From Prevotella sp. (GTDB lineage: Bacteria; Bacteroidota; Bacteroidia; Bacteroidales; Bacteroidaceae): a stretch of DNA of 64,000 nt. The stretch covers positions 62,001 through 126,000 of the forward strand of contig JAFZVV010000011.1 in NCBI GenBank assembly GCA_017617615.1, read 5' to 3'. Below, piece after piece: positions 54,841 through 62,134 of this stretch. Position 1 is the stretch's first letter. Each line of letters starts with the position of its first letter. Both the position numbers and the translations under genes were made by a program. The notes beneath the pieces were generated by a model. That model ran no database searches. It had not been told where the DNA came from and worked only from the letters and a program-made list of their open reading frames with translations.

Positions 54841-55826
54841 GAAATAACAACTCCGCCCCAAGAAAGACCGACACCAAATCCTGCCAATAACAAGTTTCCA
54901 TGAAGCCTGTCTTTTTCCTGCAAATCACACAAGGCGACAGGAATGGTAGAAGAAACCGTATTGCCTCTATCAGACAAGTTGACGAAAAACTTCTCATCCT
55001 CTATCTTCAGCTTCATTTTCAAGAATGATAGCATATGACTGTTTGCCTGATGGAAAACGAACTGATCTATCTGCCCCTTCTCAAGGTTGTTCTTTTCCAA
55101 CAAATCATTCACCATCGGCGGTACAACATTCAAAGTGAAATTGAAGATGGCAGGGCCATTCATTTGGAGATAGTCTGAAGAATGCGGATTGGCATTCTCG
55201 TCGAAGACCAGGTCCTCCATTTTGCCTGGATGCCTTGAAGCACCTGTTTTCACCATCAAGTGTTCGGCTCCCGACCCATCCGTGCCTAATGAAAAAGCCC
55301 CGATTTCGGCAAATCCCTCCGTAGACACCAAGCATGCTGCAGCACCATCACCGAAGATTGACCGGCAACCTTTGTCCTTTGGATGAAGGTACTTGTTATA
55401 AGTCTCGGCAGTAAGAAGAAGGACATTCTTTGCTATCCGTGCCTCAACGAGGCCTTTTGCCATCGCCAGGCCATAGACAAAGCCCGAGCAACCAAGATTG
55501 AAGTCAAAAGCTCCCGCCGACGTTGGAATGCCCAATCGGTGTTGAAGTACACATGCCGTAGAAGGCAAGAAATAATCCGGACTTTGTGTGCAAAGAATGA
55601 CAAAATCAACAGAATCTGGAATGATACCGTATTGTTCGAAAAGCCTTCTTGCCGCTTTTTCCGCCATGTCACCAGCAGTCTCATTCTCTGCAGCCAAATG
55701 GCGTGAGTCCACTCCTACCTTTTTGGCCACTTTGTCAACACTCCACTCGGGGAACTCTTTTACCAATTCCTCATTGGTCATCACCTTCTCGGGAAGGAAA
55801 TATGAAATTGCTTTAATAAATGCCAT
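54831..55826 (-). CDS. 3-oxoacyl-ACP synthase III family protein (KAS III-2)
   Basis: A FabH-like enzyme of 331 residues. Triad: C113 (FNLGCSGFVYG), H259 (VFHQANSHML), N289 (DRGNTVSST). All are intact. FILCTQSPDYFLPSTACVLQ and SIFGDGAAACLV agree with the family. It starts 2 bases after SDR2 and overlaps the MBL gene by 10 bases. Its sequence is clearly distinct from KAS III-1 and -3, so the three probably act on different substrates in turn or use alternative starters. The surrounding DNA is AT-richer than the downstream half of the locus. Confidence 0.9.
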   Translation of the reverse strand: MAFIKAISYFLPEKVMTNEELVKEFPEWSVDKVAKKVGVDSRHLAAENETAGDMAEKAARRLFEQYGIIPDSVDFVILCTQSPDYFLPSTACVLQHRLGIPTSAGAFDFNLGCSGFVYGLAMAKGLVEARIAKNVLLLTAETYNKYLHPKDKGCRSIFGDGAAACLVSTEGFAEIGAFSLGTDGSGAEHLMVKTGASRHPGKMEDLVFDENANPHSSDYLQMNGPAIFNFTLNVVPPMVNDLLEKNNLEKGQIDQFVFHQANSHMLSFLKMKLKIEDEKFFVNLSDRGNTVSSTIPVALCDLQEKDRLHGNLLLAGFGVGLSWGGVVISCK

Positions 55827-55828
55827 AT

Positions 55829-56581
55829 TCAACTTAATTTGCCTCCTCCCGATATCTTCACATTCGAACCTGTCATCCATGTTGATGCATCGGATAACAT
55901 ATAGACAGCCAGGTGAGCAATATCCTCTGGGGTGCCATAACGCTTTAAAGGGTATTTACTTTCATCTTCCTTCAGCATCTCTTCACTTAGGCCACTTTTC
56001 AAGGCGAATTCTGTCCAAACCATTGCAGGACTGATGCAATTCACACGGATATTACGTGGAGCAAGCTCGATGCTCAAACATTTGGAATAGGATACAATTG
56101 CTCCTTTAGAAGCACTATAAGCGCCATTGCCCACGCTTGGAGACCAAGAAGCGATAGAGGCAATGAACACAATGGAGGCACCCTGCCGTATCTTTTTCTT
56201 TTTCAGCAAGGCCGCCTGGAGCAACACCGGTGCCTTAAAATTTGTGTCCATCACTTTATCCAACGCCTTCTCAGTAAGTTGTCTGCAAAGGACACTTTGT
56301 GCAATTCCGGCACAATGTACGACACCATCCAATTCTGTCAGGCCTTCGACCATTTTCGCCACTTCTTCCTGGTCACTCAAGTCACAAGGACAAACCATAT
56401 GCCCTGTTCCTTCCATCATGCCTAAAGTTTCCTGTAAGCGTTCCATATTCCTTCCCCCAAGGATTATGGTGGCACCCATTTTCGAGCATGCTACAGCGAT
56501 GCCTCTTCCTATCCCAGAAGAGGCGCCTGTAACCAAGATGGTTTTCCCTTCGAGTGAAAATGGGTTGTATCCAACAGCCAT
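55829..56581 (-). CDS. SDR family oxidoreductase, FabG-like (SDR2)
   Basis: A 250-residue classical SDR with TGASSGIG, S142 (IASIAS), Y155 and K159 (GAYSASKG) all present. The C-terminal end ITGSNVKISGGG-type segment is usual. It sits between ACP2 (1 base upstream) and KAS III-2 (2 bases downstream), so ACP2-SDR2-KAS III-2 form a tight set. A 3-oxoacyl-ACP reductase role is inferred from the set, and no enoyl-reductase signature was seen. Confidence 0.88.
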   Translation of the reverse strand: MAVGYNPFSLEGKTILVTGASSGIGRGIAVACSKMGATIILGGRNMERLQETLGMMEGTGHMVCPCDLSDQEEVAKMVEGLTELDGVVHCAGIAQSVLCRQLTEKALDKVMDTNFKAPVLLQAALLKKKKIRQGASIVFIASIASWSPSVGNGAYSASKGAIVSYSKCLSIELAPRNIRVNCISPAMVWTEFALKSGLSEEMLKEDESKYPLKRYGTPEDIAHLAVYMLSDASTWMTGSNVKISGGGKLS

Positions 56582-56582
56582 A

Positions 56583-56819
56583 CTACTCCATTTTGCTTTT
56601 TACGATGTCGAACAAATCCTTAACGGTAACAGATTGCTTGATGTCATCACCTGTCAAGGTGACATCATATTCAACATTGACAATCCCGATAAGACCGACA
56701 ACTATCATAGATGACCATTCGTCCAAATCATGAAATTCCGTATCTGCCTGGATTTCACTTGCGTCAGTTTCATCAAACTGACTGGCAAAGGTCTCAACAA
56801 ATTCTTCTATTGTTATCAT
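56583..56819 (-). CDS. Acyl carrier protein-like (ACP2)
   Basis: A 78-residue carrier protein. The attachment segment is DLDEWSSMIVVG (predicted Ser S37), again with S in place of the Asp of D-S-L. The four-helix pattern is clear (EEFVETFASQF, EWSSMIVVGLIGIVN, DIKQSVTVKDLFDIVKS). It precedes SDR2 by 1 base and follows KAS III-3 by 12 bases. Too short and too divergent to place in a named subfamily. Confidence 0.78.
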   Translation of the reverse strand: MITIEEFVETFASQFDETDASEIQADTEFHDLDEWSSMIVVGLIGIVNVEYDVTLTGDDIKQSVTVKDLFDIVKSKME

Positions 56820-56831
56820 TTTAATATGAGT

Positions 56832-57860
56832 TTATTGATTTATTGGTCTGTATATATGAGTCTGTGAGAGGTCACAAGCAATACTTCCCCAAGACATCCC
56901 GACACCATAAGCCGACAGAATAACCTTTTTCCACTTGGATGTGTCAATTCCCTCCGCACGATATGGGTAGTCTGTCAATACAAGCGGTACCGTAACAGGA
57001 CCTGTATTTCCATAGTTTTCAATGTCAAATGGTGCTCTTTCCGGATGAGCCAATTTGAGTTTCATACGCATGAAGTCAATAGTAACCTTTGTGGCTTGGT
57101 GCAAACCATAGAAATCGACATCGTCTTTGTCCCATTCCACCAGTTCAAGAACTGCCTTTATGGTCTTTGGTCCATGTGACACGATAAAACTAAAGACGTC
57201 ATCACCTCTCATTGACTGTTCGTTGAACTTTTCATCAAGGTTGGCTGGCCAGCTACGATAACCACTATTTTTATTGATGACTGTATCATAAATAAAACCA
57301 TTCGTATGCAAATCGAAAGCCAAGGATGACTTACCTTGAGAAATCAGTGTCGCAGAACCTGCATCACCAAAAACCATGGCATTTGATTTCTCGTTTTGGT
57401 CCAAGATTTTCGAATTGGTATCACCTGCCAGCAAAAGAACATTCTTGCAAGCGCCAGAACCGATGAGGGTCGCTGCCTGGAAAACGCCATAAATATATCC
57501 GGAACAGCCATAAATAGTATCGAAGGCCACAATATCCTTAGACAAACCCAGCCGACCCTGCAAGACAACAGATGTTGCAGGAAAAGCATAATCGGGTGTG
57601 AGTGAGACAAATATCAACCCATCGATTGACGTTTTATCTATACCCTCCTTTTCTATCAAGGATTCTGCAGCCTGATAACAAAGGTCGGAAGTCGTCTCAT
57701 CTTGCTTGGCGACATGAACTCTTTCTATGCCGGAAGTCTTTATCGTATCAGCCACTACCTTCTCTCCAAAGACATCAGCAAAAGAAGACATTTCCTTGAT
57801 TCCCTCTGGCAAACAAGTGACGATACTTTTGATTTCTACATTCTTAATAATACTTTTCAT
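56832..57860 (-). CDS. 3-oxoacyl-ACP synthase III family protein (KAS III-3)
   Basis: A FabH-like enzyme of 342 residues with triad C119 (TIYGCSGYIYG), H254 (YGLHQATKV) and N285 (NYGNTGPVT). The usual F-N-L before the Cys is here T-I-Y, and the GLHQA sequence differs from VFHQAN in the other two copies, pointing to different substrate handling. It is AT-richer in composition. It follows SDR3 by 23 bases and precedes ACP2 by 12 bases. ATG 57860 gives MKSIIKNVEIKSIV. Confidence 0.88.
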   Translation of the reverse strand: MKSIIKNVEIKSIVTCLPEGIKEMSSFADVFGEKVVADTIKTSGIERVHVAKQDETTSDLCYQAAESLIEKEGIDKTSIDGLIFVSLTPDYAFPATSVVLQGRLGLSKDIVAFDTIYGCSGYIYGVFQAATLIGSGACKNVLLLAGDTNSKILDQNEKSNAMVFGDAGSATLISQGKSSLAFDLHTNGFIYDTVINKNSGYRSWPANLDEKFNEQSMRGDDVFSFIVSHGPKTIKAVLELVEWDKDDVDFYGLHQATKVTIDFMRMKLKLAHPERAPFDIENYGNTGPVTVPLVLTDYPYRAEGIDTSKWKKVILSAYGVGMSWGSIACDLSQTHIYRPINQ

Positions 57861-57883
57861 TTCCCTTAAGATTTGCTAATCAA

Positions 57884-58633
57884 TTATAGCAGCGTATACC
57901 CCCCATCAATAGGCAAGCTGACTCCTGTAATCCATGACGATGCATCAGAAAGCAAATAAACGATTGCCATGGCTATATCTTCGGGCCTACCAAAACGACG
58001 TAAAGGGAAATACTTCTGTTTCTCTGCCAACTCCTCTTCTGTGAGAATGGTACCCGAGAAAACTGATTCCATTGCCACCACCCCAGGGTTGACACAGTTC
58101 ACTCTTATACCTTGCACCGACAAGTCGAGTGCTGCACTCTTTGCAAAAGCGTTAATAGTCCCACTCGAGATGGCGTTGAGAGAATCTCCATAATGCACAG
58201 TATAGACACCAGCAAGAGAAGATGTGAAGACTATGGAACTTTTTTTGTTGAATTTCTTTTTCTTTACCAGTTTTTGCGTCAGCATGATTGGAGCGACAGC
58301 ATTGTAGTCGAGGATTTCATTAAGCACCTTCCTGTTAAGGAATTTGACAAGCATTGTCCTAGTTATTCCCTCACAACAGGAAAAGCCATCAAAAACTGGA
58401 AGAGAATCCATCAACTGATCTAGTTTATCTTCATCTGAAATATCACATACATGAAATACATGATTCCCTTTCTCCATATGCGACAGTGTTTCCAACAACA
58501 TGCCTTCCTCGTGCCCCAGAATGTGCACAGAAGCCCCAAGTCTGGAACATTCTATGGCCACAGCGCGACCAATACCAGAAAATGCACCAGCAACGAGTAT
58601 GGTCTTTCCTTCCAATGAAAAGGGGTTGTACAT
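57884..58633 (-). CDS. SDR-fold protein without the catalytic Tyr and Lys (SDR3), probably inactive
   Basis: A 249-residue paralog of SDR4 (shared MYNPxSLxGKTIL start and FTSSLxGVYxVHYGxS segment). The nucleotide loop is altered to AGAFSGIG (GxxxGxG kept). The active-site Tyr and Lys are replaced: where SDR4 has Y153 and K157 (SMYAASKGA), SDR3 has N153 and S157 (SLNAISSGT). S138/S139 and N111 remain, and NAG becomes CEG. Catalysis as a reductase is therefore very unlikely. The frame is intact and of full length, so it is under some constraint; it may be a non-catalytic partner of SDR4. It starts 2 bases after the SDR4 gene. Confidence 0.82.
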   Translation of the reverse strand: MYNPFSLEGKTILVAGAFSGIGRAVAIECSRLGASVHILGHEEGMLLETLSHMEKGNHVFHVCDISDEDKLDQLMDSLPVFDGFSCCEGITRTMLVKFLNRKVLNEILDYNAVAPIMLTQKLVKKKKFNKKSSIVFTSSLAGVYTVHYGDSLNAISSGTINAFAKSAALDLSVQGIRVNCVNPGVVAMESVFSGTILTEEELAEKQKYFPLRRFGRPEDIAMAIVYLLSDASSWITGVSLPIDGGYTLL

Positions 58634-58635
58634 AA

Positions 58636-59388
58636 CTAAATCAGAATATATCCCCCGTCAATGGGGAGATTAACACCTGTTATCCAAGAAGAAGCATCCG
58701 ACAGGAAGAACACATGCGCCCATGAGACATCAGTAGTCTCACCCAATCTTTTCAAAGGATAGTTCTGTATTTTCTCTTTCATCTGCTCTTCCGACATCGT
58801 TCCACCTTCATTCTTGAAGATATTGGTTTGGATGATACTCGGATTCACACAGTTCACTCTTATCCCCCGAGAAGCAAGTTCCAGCGCAGCACTTTTTGCG
58901 AATGCACTAATAGCCCCCTTGGATGCCGCATACATTGACTCCCCATAATGGACACAATAGACGCCTGAAAGTGAAGAAGTAAATACTATCGAACCGTCTT
59001 TATTGATTTTTTTGTTCTTGACCATCATCTGCGTGAGAAGAATAGGGCCAAACGTGTTAATCCCGACAAGAGTCTGAAGTTTATCGGGCGTGACATATTT
59101 TAAAGCGAGAATATTGGCAATACCCGCATTGTGGGAAATGCCATCTACATTCGGGCACTTGTCAATCAAAGCCTGTATCTCGGTAAAATCCGACAAGTCT
59201 GCGACTATCTGAAAATGCCCCTTTCCCTCCAGCATGTTCAAGGTTTCGCCTAAACGACCCTTGTCTCTGCCAGTTGCCACTACCGTAGCCCCCATCTTTG
59301 CACACTCAACAGCCACAGACCGTCCTATACCAGATGAAGCACCAGTAATGAGAATCGTTTTACCTTGAAGGCTGTAGGGATTATACAT
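58636..59388 (-). CDS. SDR family oxidoreductase, FabG-like (SDR4)
   Basis: A 250-residue SDR with an intact site: TGASSGIG, N111, S138 or S139 (FTSSLSG), Y153 and K157 (MYAASKGAIS), and HNAGIA. It is the most complete reductase of the upstream half. The ATG overlaps the TAA of ACP3 (TAATG). Its product is likely a 3-hydroxyacyl-ACP. SDR3 next to it is a degenerate paralog, so the two arose by duplication. Confidence 0.88.
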   Translation of the reverse strand: MYNPYSLQGKTILITGASSGIGRSVAVECAKMGATVVATGRDKGRLGETLNMLEGKGHFQIVADLSDFTEIQALIDKCPNVDGISHNAGIANILALKYVTPDKLQTLVGINTFGPILLTQMMVKNKKINKDGSIVFTSSLSGVYCVHYGESMYAASKGAISAFAKSAALELASRGIRVNCVNPSIIQTNIFKNEGGTMSEEQMKEKIQNYPLKRLGETTDVSWAHVFFLSDASSWITGVNLPIDGGYILI

Positions 59389-59615
59389 TACTTCGCCTCT
59401 ACTAGATCATATAATTCTTGAATGGTGTCGCAAGAACGAAGATCAGCTCCTGTGATAGTCTTATCGAATGCATCATCTATCATAGAGATAATAGACAGGG
59501 CTATCAAGGACCCCCACTCCTCCAAATCCTTGAAAATGGTTTCAGACGAGAACAGCTCTTCTGGGGTATCTTCAAATTCAGCAGCAAATGCCTTTACAAA
59601 CTCATCTATTGACAT
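59388..59615 (-). CDS. Acyl carrier protein-like (ACP3)
   Basis: A 75-residue carrier protein. The attachment segment is LEEWGSLIAL (predicted Ser S36); the Asp of D-S-L is Gly here, while the Leu is kept. It closely resembles ACP1 and ACP2 in the EEW segment and in the helix DLRSCDTIQELYDLVEA. It lies 23 bases after FabD and is coupled to SDR4. The three ACPs in one locus are each placed ahead of an SDR or KAS III gene. Confidence 0.8.
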   Translation of the reverse strand: MSIDEFVKAFAAEFEDTPEELFSSETIFKDLEEWGSLIALSIISMIDDAFDKTITGADLRSCDTIQELYDLVEAK

Positions 59616-59638
59616 AAGTAATATTTTTATCAGCTTGG

Positions 59639-60574
59639 TTATTTTAAATCCGTATAATATTTCAATTTCCCGTCATAAAACGGGATTTTTGTCAGTGATG
59701 TCACGAGGGCTTCCGGTTTCATGCGCTTTACGATTTTCTGAAGTGTGTCATCAGTGCCACACTCATAGAACTCCGTAACACCAGCCTCTGCCATGTTCAT
59801 CGTAATGTCAGTCCACAACACAGGATGGGTCATCAACTTGATTTGATTTTCTAAAATCTGCTGTGGATCGGTGTGGGAAAGACCATCGGCATCCTGAAAT
59901 ACAGGTATCTTTGGGGTCTTAAAGTTCAATTTCTTCAGTTCTGAGGCAAGAATCTCACCTTCCTCTGCTGAATTGGGAGAATGTCCCACACCTTTCATCG
60001 GTAGCACGAAAGCCCGTTTGGCCCCCATCTCCTTCAATATCTTGCAGGCTTTTTTTATACTACCCCTGGCTCCTGTTACCACCAACTGACCAGGTCCGTT
60101 GTAATTAGCTACATATAGATTCTCTCCATCTTCCTCACCGACTTGTTTAAGCACATGGCGCACCTGGTCGTCGGGCACACCTATAACAGCACCCATGGCA
60201 CTTGGATGCTTCTGGAATGCCTCATAAAACACCTCGCCACGTTTCTTGATGAAAGGCAGCGTCTCTTCAAAAGTCAATGCCCCAGAAACAACCAGCGCGG
60301 CATATTCTCCAAGAGAATGACCTGCTACGCAGTTAGGCTTGATGTCGTCTTGTCCGAAGACCAATGCCACTTCATAGATAAAAATGGCAAGTTGGGTGTA
60401 GCGCGTATCCATCAACAGGTCTTCTGATGCACAGAAGAGGGTATCAGAGAACCGTTCTCCAAGGATTTCATTGGCCTGCTCGAAAACGGCTCTTGCCTTA
60501 GGAAATGCCTCATAGAGGTCTTTTCCCATGCCTTCTTTCTGGCATCCTTGGCCAGGAAAGATAAAAGCCTTCAT
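59639..60574 (-). CDS. Malonyl-CoA:ACP transacylase, FabD-like
   Basis: An acyltransferase of 311 residues that loads malonyl from CoA onto a carrier protein. Motifs: FPGQGCQKEGMG, active Ser S87 in GHSLGEYAAL, R112 (KKRGEVF; binds the malonyl carboxylate), H198 (KGVGHSPNSAEEG) and NYNGPGQLVVTG. The Arg indicates malonyl or methylmalonyl rather than simple acyl specificity. Presence of a dedicated copy supports an autonomous chain-building module. The genome's main fabD is expected elsewhere. It is 7 bases from the GNAT gene. Confidence 0.9.
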   Translation of the reverse strand: MKAFIFPGQGCQKEGMGKDLYEAFPKARAVFEQANEILGERFSDTLFCASEDLLMDTRYTQLAIFIYEVALVFGQDDIKPNCVAGHSLGEYAALVVSGALTFEETLPFIKKRGEVFYEAFQKHPSAMGAVIGVPDDQVRHVLKQVGEEDGENLYVANYNGPGQLVVTGARGSIKKACKILKEMGAKRAFVLPMKGVGHSPNSAEEGEILASELKKLNFKTPKIPVFQDADGLSHTDPQQILENQIKLMTHPVLWTDITMNMAEAGVTEFYECGTDDTLQKIVKRMKPEALVTSLTKIPFYDGKLKYYTDLK

Positions 60575-60581
60575 CTCTTAT

Positions 60582-61376
60582 CTATTTATATAAGAGTTTA
60601 AATTTATGATCTTCCATCTTCATCACACAGCGCAGGCGTTCTCGTCCGTCGGGCATGGAAAACCGCTCCAATATCTCATTTCCATTGTTGATCTGGAACT
60701 TCACCACCTTTTCATTAACGGTGTCCATCTCACCATACACCTCTTTCACGCCTAAACATTTCATGAAGTAAAGCATGAGTTCCTGAGTATAGATAGACAT
60801 ATAGGAGTCGTCACGGTCTGGAAGCCAAGCCCAGTATTCGTTTCTTGCTCCTTCTGCATTGACGAACTTCTTGTCGCTTTTTCCGCCTATAGACATAAAA
60901 CGATCAAAAGCCGCTTTTATTATCTTGGGGTTAGTAATAGCAGATGTCAACAATGGCCATACAAACCTCCATTTATTCTTCCGGAAAGCCTTGAACTCTT
61001 TTGAAACGTCCATCGAACCACTGCTGAAGCCAAGAATCTGTCCATCAAGTTCTGCACAAACAACGATCTGGTATGGGTCATTGAGCACTACTTTATAATA
61101 CTGCTTCAAAAAACTTCTATTCACCTGAGCGAAAAAACCCTCATCATAACTCTGGCGCACAGAATAATGCACATTAGCAATTTGCCTGGCATCACTCGGT
61201 TTTGCCAGTCTGAACTTTATTTCGTTCACAGGTTCAATTTGGGGGGTGTCCATATTGCTTGTGTGTGTATTAGATTCCATGACGTTGCTTTTCTTGTGCA
61301 AAGGCACAACGGTTAATACAGTCCGCTCAAACAAAGAGAGGCCTGCCTCGTGAATCAGTGAAAGAGTTTTCCCCAT
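60582..61376 (-). CDS. GNAT-family N-acyltransferase-like protein, first gene of the acyl module
   Basis: A GNAT-fold protein of 264 residues. Family features include FRLAKPSDARQIANVHYSVRQSY near residue 55, a central VVCAELDGQILGFSSGSMD strand pair and a C-terminal EVYGEMDTVNEKVVKFQINNGNEI. The usual CoA loop (Q/R-x-x-G-x-G/A) is not clear, so the donor may be acyl-ACP rather than acetyl-CoA, which is inference. Possible job: moving the acyl chain to an amino sugar. Start is uncertain: ATG 61382, 61376 or 61280; 61376 has AGGA seven bases ahead. A -7 box lies at 61438-61445. Confidence 0.7.
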   Translation of the reverse strand: MGKTLSLIHEAGLSLFERTVLTVVPLHKKSNVMESNTHTSNMDTPQIEPVNEIKFRLAKPSDARQIANVHYSVRQSYDEGFFAQVNRSFLKQYYKVVLNDPYQIVVCAELDGQILGFSSGSMDVSKEFKAFRKNKWRFVWPLLTSAITNPKIIKAAFDRFMSIGGKSDKKFVNAEGARNEYWAWLPDRDDSYMSIYTQELMLYFMKCLGVKEVYGEMDTVNEKVVKFQINNGNEILERFSMPDGRERLRCVMKMEDHKFKLLYK

Positions 61377-61437
61377 ATACATTCCTAATCAATACAACAA
61401 TCGCCCTTTATAGGGGGCCATGTCTTCAATCAAAGCA

Positions 61438-61445
61438 CAAAAATA
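61438..61445 (-). promoter_or_regulatory. Possible -7 box of the acyl-module operon
   Basis: On the minus strand TAttTTTG lies 55 to 70 bases before the GNAT start. No -33 TTTG stands at the usual spacing in the T/A-rich sequence upstream. The rest of the gap 61446-61641 is low-complexity A/T-rich and holds nothing else I can support. Confidence 0.5.
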
Positions 61446-61641
61446 CACTTTTTTTCGTAATTTTCATATTTTTTCCCCTATTTTTGATGATTTTCTGTGT
61501 TTTTTCTTCACAAAACACCTCTTTTTATCTCATTTTTCGAAAAAAATACTGCTTTTCCATATTATTGCCACCTGCCATCGGCCATCTACAAGACGACCTG
61601 AACTTTTCTGCTTTTTGGTTACCTACCTGGATATATGCAAC

Positions 61642-61678
61642 GTGACTATACTGGCTTTGGGAAAACCAATATAGTCAC
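61642..61678. terminator. Hairpin downstream of the dockerin gene, possible terminator
   Basis: A 9-bp stem GTGACTATA/TATAGTCAC (61642-61650 with 61670-61678), extended by TGG/CCA after one mismatch, lies 40 bases beyond the dockerin stop. No T run follows on the minus strand; T-rich sequence is on the plus side. Its use as a terminator is therefore uncertain. Confidence 0.4.
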
Positions 61679-61717
61679 TTGATTTTTATTACCTTTTATA
61701 CCTTGGGAATACCCCAT

Positions 61718-62134
61718 CTACTTCATAGGCAAGAGCACTGGCAAATCGGGATTGGCATTGTCATCGTCTACGGGTGGTGCATCACCGTTGTCGTCATCGC
61801 CGGGTTCATTTGGCTTATTGAGGATGATGTTGATTACCCAGGTGACATCCATGATATTGACAAACCCATCGCCGTTCACGTCTACCCGCCTCAGTTCGAA
61901 GGACTCTTCATTCTGACCAAGGATACAACTGATGATGAACGTGACATCCGACATGTTGACAAGTTCGTCGCCATTGGCATCACCCCTTATGGTTTCGGCC
62001 GTCATTGACAATACCGCATTCATCGTCTGGGCAGCGCTAACAGACATGCTGCCGCTTATCAACAAGAAAACGGAGGCCAACAGATTTCTCACTGTGATGG
62101 ATATTTTGTTCATTTTACTCATACTTTCTATCAT
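61718..62134 (-). CDS. Stand-alone dockerin type I protein, secreted
   Basis: A 138-residue exported protein with signal peptide (about 1-35, LLISGSMSVSAAQ). The two EF-hand-like calcium loops of a type I dockerin are clear: GDANGDELVNMSDVTFIISCILG and DVNGDGFVNIMDVTWVINIILN. An acidic tail (PGDDDNGDAPPVDDDN) follows. There is no catalytic domain, so it may only tether or bind a cohesin. The ATG overlaps the TGA of the CotH gene (ATGA), meaning coupled translation. Confidence 0.85.
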   Translation of the reverse strand: MIESMSKMNKISITVRNLLASVFLLISGSMSVSAAQTMNAVLSMTAETIRGDANGDELVNMSDVTFIISCILGQNEESFELRRVDVNGDGFVNIMDVTWVINIILNKPNEPGDDDNGDAPPVDDDNANPDLPVLLPMK

